Shown here: positions 11,011-23,300 of the stretch, piece after piece
Position numbering within the stretch: the stretch's first letter is position 1
Layout: each line of letters begins with the position of its first letter
Source: Beaufortia kweichowensis
Taxonomy: Eukaryota > Chordata > Actinopteri > Cypriniformes > Gastromyzontidae
Length of the DNA: 64,000 nucleotides
Direction of reading: 5' to 3'
Assembly: GCA_019155185.1 (NCBI GenBank)
Contig: CM032807.1
Coordinates: 14,544,200-14,608,199 of the forward strand
Position numbers and translations under genes: made by a program
The notes under the pieces: model-generated
The model's database searches: none
What the model saw: the letters and a program-made list of their open reading frames with translations, nothing else
Told to the model about the DNA's origin: nothing

Positions 11011-12086
11011 TCTCCTGTTTTCTCCTTTGGATGCTTTTTCCTTCACTAATCATCCTGTTTTATTGTCCAATTCTTTTTGTCCTTTCCTGCTAACAAAGTT
11101 GGTTTCACCAAAGCTGACCTGCAAGGTAGAGGGGTCTTGCCTTTGTGCCTCATACAAACACACACATTTCTGGCTGAAAGTTGCAAAAACAAAGAGAGGA
11201 GACAGAGAGAAATACAAACTTTGAAAGAGAACAAAAATAGGTACTAGGCAGATACTGTACAAATACAGTAGTAGTGGTACAATTTGCATTATAAATACAA
11301 AAGGAAAATGTGATTTTAAAGTTTATAAAGAGAAAATAAGGGCAGTAGAATAATATTAAATACTTTAAGCTCAAAGTTTTCCTTACATAGAGACATAGGG
11401 TTGTGTCTGTCTGCTTTGTTTGAATTCTTCAGCAATTTGGCCACAATTCTCTGCCCTAAATGTTAAAATATATGTTTTGGTGATTACTGATTTTTGATGT
11501 GTAGAGAACATCCGAGAGTGTTTCCAAAGTGAACCATTAGGGACAGAATCTAGTATAATAAGAGAAAAGAATCTTTCTATTGCTTTCCAGACTCAATAAA
11601 AGAGCTTTCAGCCAGCAGAGACTCTCGTCCTAAATGCATGCTTTTCTCTTTTGTTGATGATTTGAGCGGCTGGAATTGACATGTCAATTTGGATTCAATG
11701 AATCTGGTTCGAATGTATTTTTCCATTACATCTTTACTTATTTTGATGAAACCAAAAGTCACTGGAAATGGGTTGATTTCTGAAATTTCTGATGATACTG
11801 TATATGCAAATTTTACATCTTCAGTTATTCAGGAGTGTGTTCATATCAACTTCATATTAAAGCACAGAAAACCTAAATCTGACATCGGTTCAGATTCAGA
11901 TCCATGGCAGAAGTTCCAATGTAAAAGCTCTCCGATCGTTAAACTTGTGTTGAACATGAAATTGCATGGATTGAATTGTCTTTATTTTTTCTGACTGTCT
12001 TCAGTGTGGCTTTTTTCTTGAAATGTATAGATTTGTCTTTGATTTTAAAGTTTCTTTCTGCTCGTCGGATTCTTCCAGTAGTATGG

Positions 12087-12362
12087 CAATGTTTCTCAAC
12101 TGGTGTTACTGGTCTCTTCTCTTCTCAATAATACAATATACAGATGTACACAAAGGACAGACTGTATAGAACATGGATAAATAGTTGTTTACATTGTTTA
12201 CAACAATATTTAAATGTCCCGCCACTTACAGTTTTTACCCTATAAAATAATCTAGAGTTTGGGATAACTAAAAAAAGCATATTTGTTATAACCAAACACT
12301 AAAAAACATTATGATTTTTAGTTATTTTAGCTTATTTCAATGTTCCTGGGTGAGAAACACTG
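12087..12362. mobile_element. TIR element (CAATGTTTCTCA...TGAGAAACACTG)
   Basis: The left end CAATGTTTCTCAACTGG and the reverse complement of the right end (CAGTGTTTCTCACCCAGGAA) agree over the first 12 bases except one. CAGTGTTTCTCAACC-type ends are typical of hAT-like non-autonomous elements. No convincing 8-bp target duplication remains. The interior is AT-rich and non-coding. Confidence 0.6.
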
Positions 12363-12517
12363 TTGTACAGCATCTCATGAATCTGTTTACCCAGAGTCCA
12401 TGCTGACCCGTGAATGACCTTGCATGCATGAGTCTTGCTGTGCTGCCCGTGATGGAGATACCTGGTGAAATCTGCAATTACCGTTGACTCATGCTGTTTC
12501 TATTTCCCCCGTACCAG

Positions 12518-12637
12518 GTCCCAGCACCACATGTCAGGAGGACTCATGTGCCAACATGGGTGTGTGCATCCAGCAGTGGGAGAACTTCACCTGTGACTGT
12601 TCCATGACCTCTTACTCCGGCACCCAGTGCAATGACC
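12518..12637 (+). CDS. nrxn3: Alpha-neurexin EGF-C exon
   Basis: 120-nt exon, acceptor CCCGTACCAG and donor GACC|GTGAGT, phase 1 at both ends. It reads [20 protein letters not shown], then [19 protein letters not shown] and one base of Pro/Ala. Six cysteines are spaced as an EGF-like domain. The wording, including CANxGVC and SMTSYSGxQCND, fits neurexin-3. The final C should combine with the LNS6 exon (C|CA, Pro). The beta-specific exon at 46,669 ends in the same phase with G (G|CA, Ala), so both can join the same downstream exon. Confidence 0.97.
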
Positions 12638-14104
12638 GTGAGTGTCCGGCTTATGTTTTCTTTTGCTGATTTTGGCATTAGGAGAAGGTTCATTAGGAGA
12701 TCTAATTGAGTGAAGCAAGGTCGAAGAATCGACTGTGTTGGAAATCTTACGGAGACTGACTGAATCTGATGATGGCATAAGATCCTGTATAGAGAGATGT
12801 ATCCGGCGAGGCATTTTAGATGTCCCACAATTCTGTTTGTGTGGTTTGGTAGTTATGGAAACAACGAAATGCCACTTGATAAAGTGGTTGAAAGAAGTAT
12901 ATTCATTTATGAATATCTTGTGGTTTCCAAATTGGAGCAAGGGTTCAGTTTGGGAACCATCTGTTTTTAGGATGTTTGTGTGCTAATCATAATTTTGAAA
13001 GTGAGATTCAATTCTGTTAAGTATAAAAAGTGCTTAATGTGCTGTACAGTAGGACACATATTTATTGCTGGAAGAACACTTGGATCAACCAAACATTGTG
13101 CTTTGAACACGAGCTGCGAATTCAGAAAAAGTCCTTCTTTTGCGTTTGTGGCTTTTTGTATGTGAACGCTGAGAGTGATGGTGAGTTTTATGTATCCGTG
13201 CAGTAAGCAGACACAGGTTAATAAGCTGTGAGTGGTTGTAATGAGGTGCAGTAAAATGTTCAAATGTCACATTAGCCCAGCAGCCTCTCAGACGGGCACG
13301 ACGCAAATGCTTCACCTCTAACTTTCCTTCTTGCTTTTTCTTTCTCCATCTCTTTTCTTGTCTGCTGTTAATGAAGAATATGTTTTTGTCTGTTTCTTTA
13401 ATGATGTCTCTCATGTTTAACCTCTGGCAGTTGTTCGCCATTTCATCACATTGACATTTCTAATCATAGAGGCAAATTCAATTTCACTCCTCAAATGGGA
13501 TCTTGCACTTGCGAGACGACTGTATGTGCGGTCAGGGCCGTTACAGCGAATGCTACAGCCTTGTAGCCGTATAATGGTAATGATGTGATTAACATTGATT
13601 TTTTTGGGGGGCTAAATGTAAGCAGTAATAAAAAATATTGTTTTTAGAAAGTGGTGGGTTTTTAAAGATTAGGGAGTTTTTGTGTTCATAAATATTGTCT
13701 GGTCACAGTTAATGAAGGATAATCATGCGCTTTTATTCTGGATGTTATTTACTGTACTATTTTTACTTATCATCTATACTACTTGCACTGTACGTTGTGT
13801 ACACAACCTTTAAAAAATCACACGAAAAGTGTGTCCAGTTATTATGCTTGTGTCTTGAATCTTAGTAGTGAAAGCAAGTAATAAAGCAAAGTCCCAGGAA
13901 ATGCAGCGTAGGATGCTGGATAAACATCTGCTAAATGTAAAAAAACACTTCGTTTTTTCTGAAATCAAATTAAAGATGTTTAAAATGTTCTCTGTAATTT
14001 CATTAGGATCACGTTGCCGAGTTGCATGCTATATTGTACTAGATGTTTATGCAGTACTACATTCTGCACAAGAATCGAACATTAGTATGCTACTACAAGC
14101 ATAT

Positions 14105-14119
14105 CCTCTAGGTGGCAGT
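14105..14119 (+). promoter_or_regulatory. CTCF-like motif
   Basis: CCTCTAGGTGGCAGT differs from the CTCF core consensus at one position only (T for A at position 3), in the same orientation as the site at 10,741. It may belong to an old repeat. Function is inferred. Confidence 0.35.
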
Positions 14120-14859
14120 AATGTGCCTGTTAGCCGACACTAACAGGATCAAACTAGAACACGCTCCCAGGAGCATGCAATCAGTTCTGCTTGTATTTTA
14201 ATCTCCATCGTCTTATTTTTGGCAAACACATGTACACAAACGCACACACAGACATGCGCGTCTACATCAGACGCCCATAGGCAGTCCAAACTGTTCGACA
14301 TGCGTAAACACAACGACACGCACCGTACAACAGCAAAATCTGTCAGACATCAGAACGAAGCGGGGGTCAGCAATGTTTGCTAGAGGAAGCGCAAACCTGC
14401 TTGAGAGTGATTCTAATTAGCGGGTGTAGTTGCCCTCGTGTGCGGGTGGGAGAAGAGCACATGGATCAGCCTTTAATAACTTAAATCCCACTCAGTCCAA
14501 AAGACAGACTAAATTAATCAGGCAGACAGACAGGCAGAGAGAGAACATTGTGTGTGTGCTTGAAAATGGTGGAATTAGCCTGTAACCTAGATTTTAGCAG
14601 CAGGTTTTAAAGCGTGATGTCTGAGCCAGAAGCTTTCTGCAGTTTTTTTGTCCGTGTTCATAAATCCTTCCATTGTGTTGCGCTGAAGTCGTGCAGAATG
14701 GAAAGTAAATACGGCAGCGTATTCTTCAGCCGAACAACACAGCAGAATGCTCAGCTAAGCTCCAGCGGACCCTTCAGCCTCCAGGGCACCGTCTTCAGCC
14801 AACTCGACACCTATTTATAAAGACCACAATACTCCAGCGATAACCCTCCGCGGCTTTCC

Positions 14860-15130
14860 TACAAAAGGTTGCATGCTCGGCCGGAGCCCGCATGCTAATA
14901 AGCTAAATTTGCGAACGGTTTTAGTCTAAGAGAAATGTTAGATTCATTGCTTTGTCTCGCACTGAACTCTTCCCCTTCTCGCTTTATCATTACCTCGACT
15001 TTTAATTTATCCCAAGGACGTTTGAGCTATAGGTGCAATCCAGAGCACTGACCGGGGCAATTATTCAACTTGCGTAATTGAATTAGCACTTTCTATTAGT
15101 TATTTGCCCGCATCCTCTTGCAAAGGTCAC
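14860..15130. promoter_or_regulatory. Candidate conserved non-coding block with homeodomain-type sites
   Basis: Intronic sequence of unusually mixed composition, free of microsatellite and repeat signs, with clustered motifs. These are CAATTATTC, GCGTAATTGAATTAGC (several TAATT cores), GCAAAGGTCAC (a nuclear-receptor extended half-site) and TGTTTATG (forkhead-like). Such clusters are typical of developmental enhancers. Conservation cannot be tested here. Confidence 0.3.
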
Positions 15131-15474
15131 ACTTTATTGTTTATGAACGGTTTGAGAGGCATTCCACACACACACACGTAGCTAATAACAGGCACGTGGA
15201 AAGAGAGAATCAGTTTAAGTTGGCATTTGTAATCATTCAGACCAATTTGCGATAAATCTTATTGTCAGGCTGTAATTGTGCTGACAGTCCTTGTGCTTGA
15301 TCGAAAAATGCTCTTTGCTTCAGAACTGGTTATTACGTGAAATCAAATTGCCCAATAATAAACTCATATCTTAAGATGAAAAATGAATTTATTATGAGTT
15401 TCCTCTGGTGCTGTCCCCGAGGTAGCATTTACCTCCCTAATCTTTATATTTACTGATTTATATTTATAAAAAGC

Positions 15475-15586
15475 AATTCTTGCCTTGGGTCTGCAGCAAA
15501 CGTCTCGGTCTCAGTTAAGCCGGGCCGGATCAAAGAACCGTGGAGCCACGAGACACAAACGTCTTAAGACCCCCGTGGCAAGAATT
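15475..15586. repeat. Imperfect long hairpin (112 nt)
   Basis: AATTCTTGCC (15,475-15,484) pairs perfectly with GGCAAGAATT (15,577-15,586). Inside it GGGTCT pairs with AGACCC, and GTCTCG with CGAGAC, separated by small bulges. It could be a structured RNA element, a small foldback transposon remnant, or chance within a conserved block. Confidence 0.5.
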
Positions 15587-17890
15587 AAAGAAGTAGATCA
15601 CACGAAGATGAAAATAAATCATTATTTTATCATACTTATGTCATTCTGAACCCATATCCTTGTTTCTTTTCTTTCAGTGTTCCTTTTTTGATCTACATGT
15701 GCTTGTAGTTGAGCTATGCTACCCAGACTCATTCAAGTTTAGATTTAGCATCTGCTGTTGCGCAAAGGTGTGATTGAGATGTCCAACACCTCGTTATTCA
15801 CCAGCGAGCTGTGGATGAGAAACGCCCTTAAGAGAGCTACCCAAGGCCCTCGCTCTCTCCTGCGTCTCAAGTTGGAATAGGGCGACATATTTTCACAGCC
15901 GGACATTTATAACCCCAAGCATATGTACCTGCAGAGTCCCGCCTCTCCCTCCCGCACATGAATAATGCATTAGGGTCCTACATAAAACATGACGGTGGAA
16001 CGCGGTTGAAGGCAAACAGGTGTTCGTGTGGCCCTGTTCTCTAGGAGCCGGTTCTGGTTCAGTGTTAGTCGCAGATGGAGAGGAATCTATGCCAGCTAGC
16101 TTCAATCAAGAGATCCTGCCTTCCTGTGGCTATGTTTCAGGAACACCTCATGAACTCCTCACATCACTGGGGAAAACCAGGGCCACATTGTAGCCACAAG
16201 GAAATGCAGGGTTCTAACTAAAAGGCGGCGCTTTCATGGAGCCGAGCACAAGCTCTTGTGCTTTGATGCTAAACGACGGATAGCGTAGCTCTTTGAGCCG
16301 AGTAAGTTGTCTTGTTGGGGCTCTGGGGAGAGTTGTTACGGCATCAAACAGATGCTATTTCACCCAATTTAAAAGAATTTATTTTTAAAGACATGTTAAA
16401 GCTTTAAGAACACACTAGTGGGTTCAATATTTTCATAAAACATGAAAATATTTAGAGATTTTGTTAACCACAGACCGTGTTTTAGGTGTTTAACTTATAA
16501 ACTCATTAAAAAAACCTGCCGACTTCGGTACGATGGAACCAGAAGTGCAAAAATGTTAACTCGCTTCCGGGTTTTGCCTAAAAAAAATCCCATACCTGCG
16601 ACACTCTCTTTGTGAATGAAACACCTACTTTGTCTGTCAAGCTAAAAAATACTGTACTAAAAAGTCTATGTGACTCTTGTACTACAGTATATTCCAAGTC
16701 TTCTGAAGCCAGTAGATATCTTTGTGTGCAGAACAGAGTGAAATTGAAGTTATTGTGTTAATCTTCTCTCCGCTAAAGCTTGTGTGAAGCATATTCACAT
16801 CCAGAATTCAGAAGATAAATTCAGTCAGGTTTCTATGGCTACATGAGAACTATTGTTGTTTTTACGTCAATGAAAGGGCTTGAGGCAACATTAAATTTAG
16901 GAAATATTGACAAAATTTGATGAACTGTTTCTTCAACATTTCCTGTACATCGTGGCTTCCTGGAAATAGTGGGTCGGTTCAGAGCACTGCTGATATTCCT
17001 GTTTAAAGATGATTTTCTTCGAACCAGAAGCCTGACCTCAATGTTACCTACATTTAGAACAGAGATAAAGCTTATGGACGTTCACCTCTAAACCAGCGGA
17101 CTCGGAGAATGAGACATTTGTGGCTGCGTGTAGAGATAAGAGCTGCTCTGCCGCTGAGAGGAAAGATTCTGCGGAGACTTGAGAAGAAGAATGATTGAAT
17201 CAGTCACATTTTCAAAAATGATAAAATGCACAGAACATAAATCTGCTCTCTAGAGCCGGGTGACCTTGAAGTAATGAGTCGTTTTTTCACCGGGGTTTAC
17301 ACACACACATCTATCAACTCGGGGCCTTGAATATTATGAGTTTGTAAATGACATAGGCCACGCCCCACAGGATATTAGGTTGGAAATTGAATTGGACTGA
17401 CCAGTAAAAACAGGAAAACATACCACAAAGAAAACATGCTTTTACATGTATTGAAAAAGAGTTCAAGAAAATGTTATTTAATAGAATAACCCTGATTTTT
17501 AATCACAGCTTGGCGTGCTCTTAGTCTATTAGGTTGACGTTGGATGACGGTATAGGTATTTTTTTTTTCCGATGTGTCTACCTCATTTGTTTGTGGTTTA
17601 TGACTTTGGTTTATATGTTACATCATTGAAAGATGTTGAAATGTACACACATACAAATTGGAATAAGCGGGCATCAGAAATAGTCAGTTGTTTTCCTCAT
17701 AAATTAAATGATAAATTTATATAAATATGAAAAAAATATGGTAAATATAAAAAAGATGCATTTAATTCTGCAAATAATGTTAAAATTATTAGGTTTATGA
17801 GTCATCAATACTAAATATAAATTTCAATTTTTGTTGATTTTCTGTTAACTGCCACCGTTCCTCAGGAGGAACACCTGTGTTATTTCCCTG

Positions 17891-17922
17891 TTCACTTTAA
17901 TATTTCATAGTTGAATTTTAAT
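17891..17922. repeat. Dispersed repeat fragment shared with 27,009
   Basis: TTCACTTTAATATTTCATAG followed by TTGAATTTTAAT is repeated near-identically at about 27,009-27,041. The full element boundaries were not resolved. Confidence 0.6.
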
Positions 17923-18660
17923 CTAATCATGACACACTATAAATTGATGGAAAGGTCTAAGACTCAAGATAAAATATTTGACAAATATTTAAAAATAAAT
18001 TAAAAATTTAATAAAATAAAAATTAGTTTTTTGTGATCAGATTTTTTGTGCATTTTCATGTGCTATCAGGTTAATTACACTCTCCCATTAATTAATGTAA
18101 TCTCCCTGTTTTTTTTTACCTCATTTTAAATTCAGGAATTGAATAAAACTCACACAACCCTGCCGTATACATGAGACCAGTGAACCGACTCACTAGAAGC
18201 TTGAATTATGAAATTTTTGGGTTACACCAGGGTTTTGATGGTATTGCATGATGATCAGACTTTGCATTGATATTATTGATCGTGACCGTAGTCCAGTGAT
18301 AATATGCTTTATTTATGCGCAATACTGAAAAAATAATTGGCTTTCACTTACAAAGTAACTTTTGCCACAGTGGAGTTACACAAGTGTCCCCTCAAGTTTG
18401 TGTTCTGTTTGAAATCAATAGGCATCTTCTTATTTGCTCAAGGCTTTTTTTTCTTTTCTGAATTGATGTACTTCAGCTGAGTGGACCTGGGCTTTGAACA
18501 GAGGAGGAAAATAAATCGTTTTTCATCTGAGACAGCGTCTTTATATGCCGCTCAATTTCTCAAACTATTTTAGCATTTCCGCTTTTCCACACCGATTTAG
18601 ATGCGCAGGGATAAAAAAGTTGAGCAGGTTTTGTTGTCCTGCTCAGCAGAGACCTACATT

Positions 18661-18800
18661 TTTACATTTTTATGCATTTGGCAGACACTTTTAAACCTAA
18701 GTGACTTACTGTGCATTACACTACATTCTTTTTATGTGAGTATGTGCAATCCCTGGGAGCGAACCCATGACCTTGGTGTTGCTAACATCATGCACCGACA
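18661..18800 (-). mobile_element. SINE-like teleost repeat fragment
   Basis: Contains TTTATGCATTTGGCAGACAC, AAGTGACTTACTGTGCATTA, CCCTGGGAGCGAACCCATGA and GTGTTGCTAACATCATGC, a pattern I recognise as a very common teleost interspersed repeat. GGGAGCGAACCC (18,755-18,766) is the reverse complement of a tRNA-type B box, which suggests a tRNA-derived SINE read on the minus strand. The A box and ends are eroded, so it is not called as a tRNA. Confidence 0.6.
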
Positions 18801-20157
18801 AAAACGTGTTTTTTTTTTTCAAAAAATGTAAGAAGATTAAAATGATTAGATTTAGTAAAAGGGTGAGCCTTTAAAAATACTCTTTTGTGACTAAATGTTA
18901 TATTTGACGTAAATCAGTGTAGATGCACCACCAGCCTGATCTTACAAGAAGACTTTTGAAGTAGTAATTTTGTATGAATTTGTATGATGTGAATTATACA
19001 AAAACTTATGGTTATTACAAAAAAAGCAAGCATGAAAGCAAGCAAATTCATATGAATGAGCCACGACTCACAAAACATAAAATAGTTATATATTGCCATT
19101 GTACTGTGTTAGCGCCGCTTCTTTTAAGATTTAAAGAGCACACTCATTGAAGATGCATGTTCTTGCATTGTATATGTGCGCCTCACATCATGTCTCCCGT
19201 TTTATCAAAACCATAAGGCTTTTAAATCCTGTGTTTTGAAATGCTCTGTGCCCACTGCACATTAGGCTGGGTCTGAGTACTGGTCTGTGGAGAATGCCGC
19301 ACAATAACGCAATCTGTAATACTGTAACCAGAAAAATATGGCACTGTTTTGTAAAGCAAGGGCTTGGAGTGAAATATCTCCTTCAGTGAGAATCTCTGCT
19401 GACTGATGACACACTATGGGTTAAAAGTGTATTACTCTGCTGGGCTCAGTCTAGCTGTTTTTTAATGCAGAATACATCATGTGTGTATGTTCCCTAAAAG
19501 ATAATACAGAATTGTGTCATTGTAAAACCACACTGCCACACTGGTGTCTGGAATACCAGCATTAATATTGTTTAATTCCTGATTCTGTCTGTCTGTTTTA
19601 GATCATGCCCATAACAAATGACTTCTTAGCCGAGTAATTTCATCATCCTTATCGGAGCCACAGTTTATGCGGCAAACAGGTCCAGCTGTGATAATGTTTC
19701 ATCACTTCTCATTGTTATTGATGCTAAGTTTGGAGCGTAGCTTTGCTTTGTTGTTGTAGTACGCAAATCATTGCTAAATTGAATCTATTCAATTACAGAT
19801 CATTTATCAGGGTTGCATACCTAGAATGAAAGACCCACGGTTTGTTTAATTTACTCTCTGGCAGTTTGACTGAGGACTGGGTCATAGTGTTTATCAGCTC
19901 TGTTCAGTGTCTGGCTGCAAAATTTCCAAGAAATTACTAAAAGCTAAAATTCTCATACAATGGTTAGATAAATTCTTTTTCTAGAGAAAACATATTTACC
20001 AGCTATTTATTAAAACTGTCTGTTGCCAATTCAAAAAGAAAATAAGAAAAAGTAATCTCTAACTACAACACCATTCAATTCCGCATTGATTGACGATGGT
20101 TTCATTTCACAAGTTTTTCTTTTTGTTGATTATTTTTTTCCGTCTTTGTTTTCCAAG

Positions 20158-20313
20158 CTTATCGCCTCTCCTTGTTTGCGGACGCCACACCTCTAATAGA
20201 CTTCAGCTCCGTCGAAGCCTTTCCAAGGAATATAATAGTCAGGAGCCAAACTAGGACAACGATGTCATTTAGATTAAGGCTGAGACCGAGAATGTTGTTA
20301 TTTCATTCAGTGG
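20158..20313 (+). other. Possible cryptic symmetric cassette exon (unproven)
   Basis: A strong pyrimidine tract ending TTTGTTTTCCAAG precedes an open frame that can begin in phase 1 and stop at a GG|GTGACA donor in phase 1 (156 nt, 52 codons). It reads through IDFSSVEAFPRNIIVRSQTR, then TTMSFRLRLRPRMLLFHSV, which faintly resembles the first strands of an LNS domain. The frame stays open to 20,465. There is no direct evidence of transcription, and a chance frame in a non-coding conserved block is the more likely explanation. Confidence 0.2.
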
Positions 20314-23300
20314 GTGACAAGGGACCCAATTACCAGTCAGGACTGATGCCTCCGGGGCTTGTGCTTTTGAAATTGTCTCACATGTTTGTGAGAGGGGATA
20401 GAGTGCCTTTTGACTGGGATAAATACGAGGGTCAAACATTTTCAAAGCAATTTACACAGATTTGATCAAATACAAGCCACTCTTTGACGTGCCTTGAGCT
20501 GTTTTAAATGCCAAATGCAGTTAGTGTTCGGGGCTTCCCGAGGGCTAACATCACTGTTCTTGTGCGATGGTTGATGCCAACCAAATGATTATATGAAACA
20601 TGCGTATGTGTATTTTGATAATCGACATGTGACTAAATTAGGTTGTAAGAGAAAATCCAACTCAAAATAACTCTACAAAGAACCAACAAACCCTCCTTCA
20701 TCAACTAGCGGGTCTCAAGCCCCTCATGTAATAAACATGGAAAACATCTCAGCCAATTCCACGGTACAGCATGCCTCCCTTTCTGTTGTTTCTCAGCAAA
20801 GCTTCCCATCTCGTTGACGTCACCATTGCTTAGTCTTTTGTACAGTTCTTCGTACTGAAACGAACCTCATCTTCATCCCCAGGCTCTTGCCCAAGGTGGA
20901 TGTTCTCAATGGCTCCGTCTCTGATCTTTTCCAGCCAATTACAGAGGCAGCATCTTATCTCCAGAGTCCTGGCAACAAGCTCGTTCCCGGTACCAATCGT
21001 GCTTTGTGATTGTTTTCTCAGTAGTAGGGCCAATCGCAACCGCACCCTCGCTGTCACAAACATCTGTTTCTCTTCCATTCAGGAGCTTTGTGTACACCCC
21101 CCGCTTCATCTCCGTGTTGTTGTAATCATATACAGTGACAAAAGCTCAAGATGTGTACTGGCTGGGTGGCAGGGGAGACGGTAGGGCCTTGTGAACATGC
21201 CAGCTTGGCGCCGTACCAATCTGTCTTGCTGTTGGCTGCCGGCGTTTGGCTTGCGGCTGTTCCTCGGTCCTGATGTTGGGCTGTTCCCACTGCAGTGGTC
21301 CGGCAGGATTTAGCGGTGCCCTCGACTGCATCCCTCTCTTTTCGCCCTGCTAGGGCAGAGATCTGAGTGATTTATTACATGGTTCAACATCTAATGGCTG
21401 CACTCGATAAAGAGAATGCTGGCTAATGAGTCTTTTAAAATTAGTTAGGCTTCACAGCAGAAGAACAACAGATGTGAGGGAGAGTTTGTGTGTTAGTCTG
21501 AGACAACATTGAGACTTCATTTTGCTTAAAGTATTATAAAAACAGAGAGTGTCACACTTTGGCCTAGTGTGATATTAGTTATGTCCTTTTCGGTTATCAC
21601 TTGTCAGAATGCACAATATTACTCCAGTGAGAGTTTGGATAACGTCAAACCCCCCTGGGTACCTTTTACATCAAGCTGTTTGATGTGTAACACGTGGGTC
21701 ACAACAAACAGCATCACACTTGTCGTTTGTAAAATTACAATGCGGTCTGAATACACAGCCTTTTTTTTTAATTAGAGTCTCAAACGGTATTAAAATATTT
21801 GTTGTCAGGTGCATGACATTTGTGTCAGATGGTGGAGACAACAATAAAACATATTGTCAAAGCAATACTTTGAATTAGGATCATAATTTATGACAGTGTC
21901 AGAAACTTCAGATCAGATGCTGATAATTATAATCAAATTATCGGCCGTTGGTAAACACGTCACACTAAACTGTAATGAATATTTTAAAGCCTGGACATTT
22001 TTGTAAAGTCGTAACTGTGTGTTTGAGATCACAACTGTAGTTTTGACCTCCTTGCAAGTAAAGTCTAAATGATGGAAAGACGAACAGACGTCTTCAGCTC
22101 ATAATGGTGATTATTTCATGAGCTTAAGGTTTCAATTATCCATTATCATTTTCAGCAGAAGGAACATTCAGGCTAATAGAGCTATGCTTAGCCGGGGTTG
22201 GTATAATTCTTATGGGAACTTGAATTAAAGTGCAAAACCTCCCTAAGGACATTTCTCATTTATAATGGAGATACAGAAGCTAAGCTGTGAGCATTCCTGT
22301 GTTTTTGCTTTGCTCCATTTTTTCACGAAATACGTCATTGTCGAAACATCTGTGCTTTGCGATAATGCTTCAATTTATTTTTCTATAGAATTTTTATTTC
22401 ATGACAGCCATTTTGAGACATGCACTACGTCTACATCCATTCCGCTTGACACACGACCTTAACCAGAATGTGAGAGGCCTGCTTATGTACATGTAAAATG
22501 AATGTTCTCTCCATTGGACGACTTGTGATTGAAGACTGTCATCATGATGTGATGTTTGATCGACGATGGCGACAGGACCATAGCTTACGAGCCTGATGGG
22601 GAAGTGTTAGGCAGCTCTAAGGGCAGGATGGGAGATTGATGGTGCTGATGTAGATGGATCATCTCAGGAGAGACTATGAATCCTAGTCATTTCAGTCAGG
22701 AGACCGGAGCCGGTGTGTTTCCCAGCAGAACGGATGATTGCCAAGTACAATAAATTCATGAGATTTCTGCTCTTTTCCAAAGCCTAGTGATCTGCCTATG
22801 GAGGCAGCATTTTTAAGGAATCATGGGCGATCTGCCAACGCAAAGGCTGTTTCAAAAGGCTTCATCTTGGCACCTCATAAGATTTTATTAAGATTTTGTT
22901 TTGACAAACATATCCAACAGTACCAAAGTACAGTACTGCATCAGCACTTTTACTGTAATCACAGCTACAGAAATGCTAAAATTATGTCAACATAATATTG
23001 CTGCTAAGAGGTTCGCCGTTACACTGGAGCAATGGCTGATTTGTTTGTTGTGGTTTGTTTTGCGTTTTGTTGGCTTGTTTCCTCAGGGCATAGAGAGATG
23101 TTGTCGGGTGTTGCGCAGACTGCGGTTTCATTTAATTCACAGCGGTGCTGTCAGACTGATATGTTGGCACAAGGTTGGGGGAACCACTCGCAGTCATGAT
23201 CACCTTTGAAAAAATCTGCGCAGAATGGGACATGAAGCTAGATCACTCACTTTCTCTGGGAAAATTTTAGGTGGCTTTTTATGCCCTTGAATTTTAACGC

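Larger units (their letters stand above)
10535..12517 (+). other. nrxn3: Intron between LNS5 and EGF-C exons
   Basis: 1,983-bp intron. It contains a CTCF-like site at 10,741, a 52-bp CA microsatellite at 10,958, and a TIR element at 12,087-12,362. It ends TTCCCCCGTACCAG. Open frames around 11.0-12.0 kb show no splice-site or protein-family support. Confidence 0.9.
12638..20157 (+). other. nrxn3: Start of the long alpha intron
   Basis: About 7.5 kb with no supported gene. The donor is GTGAGT. It contains a CTCF-like motif at 14,105, a candidate conserved non-coding block at 14,860-15,130, a strong imperfect hairpin at 15,475-15,586, an AT-rich stretch at about 17,700-18,060, and a SINE-like fragment at 18,661-18,800. 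Short open frames lack splice signals or family resemblance. Confidence 0.75.

Noticed and set aside
18755..18766. tRNA gene suggested by a B-box-like sequence
   Set aside because: No cloverleaf or A box could be formed around it. It is part of a SINE-like repeat.
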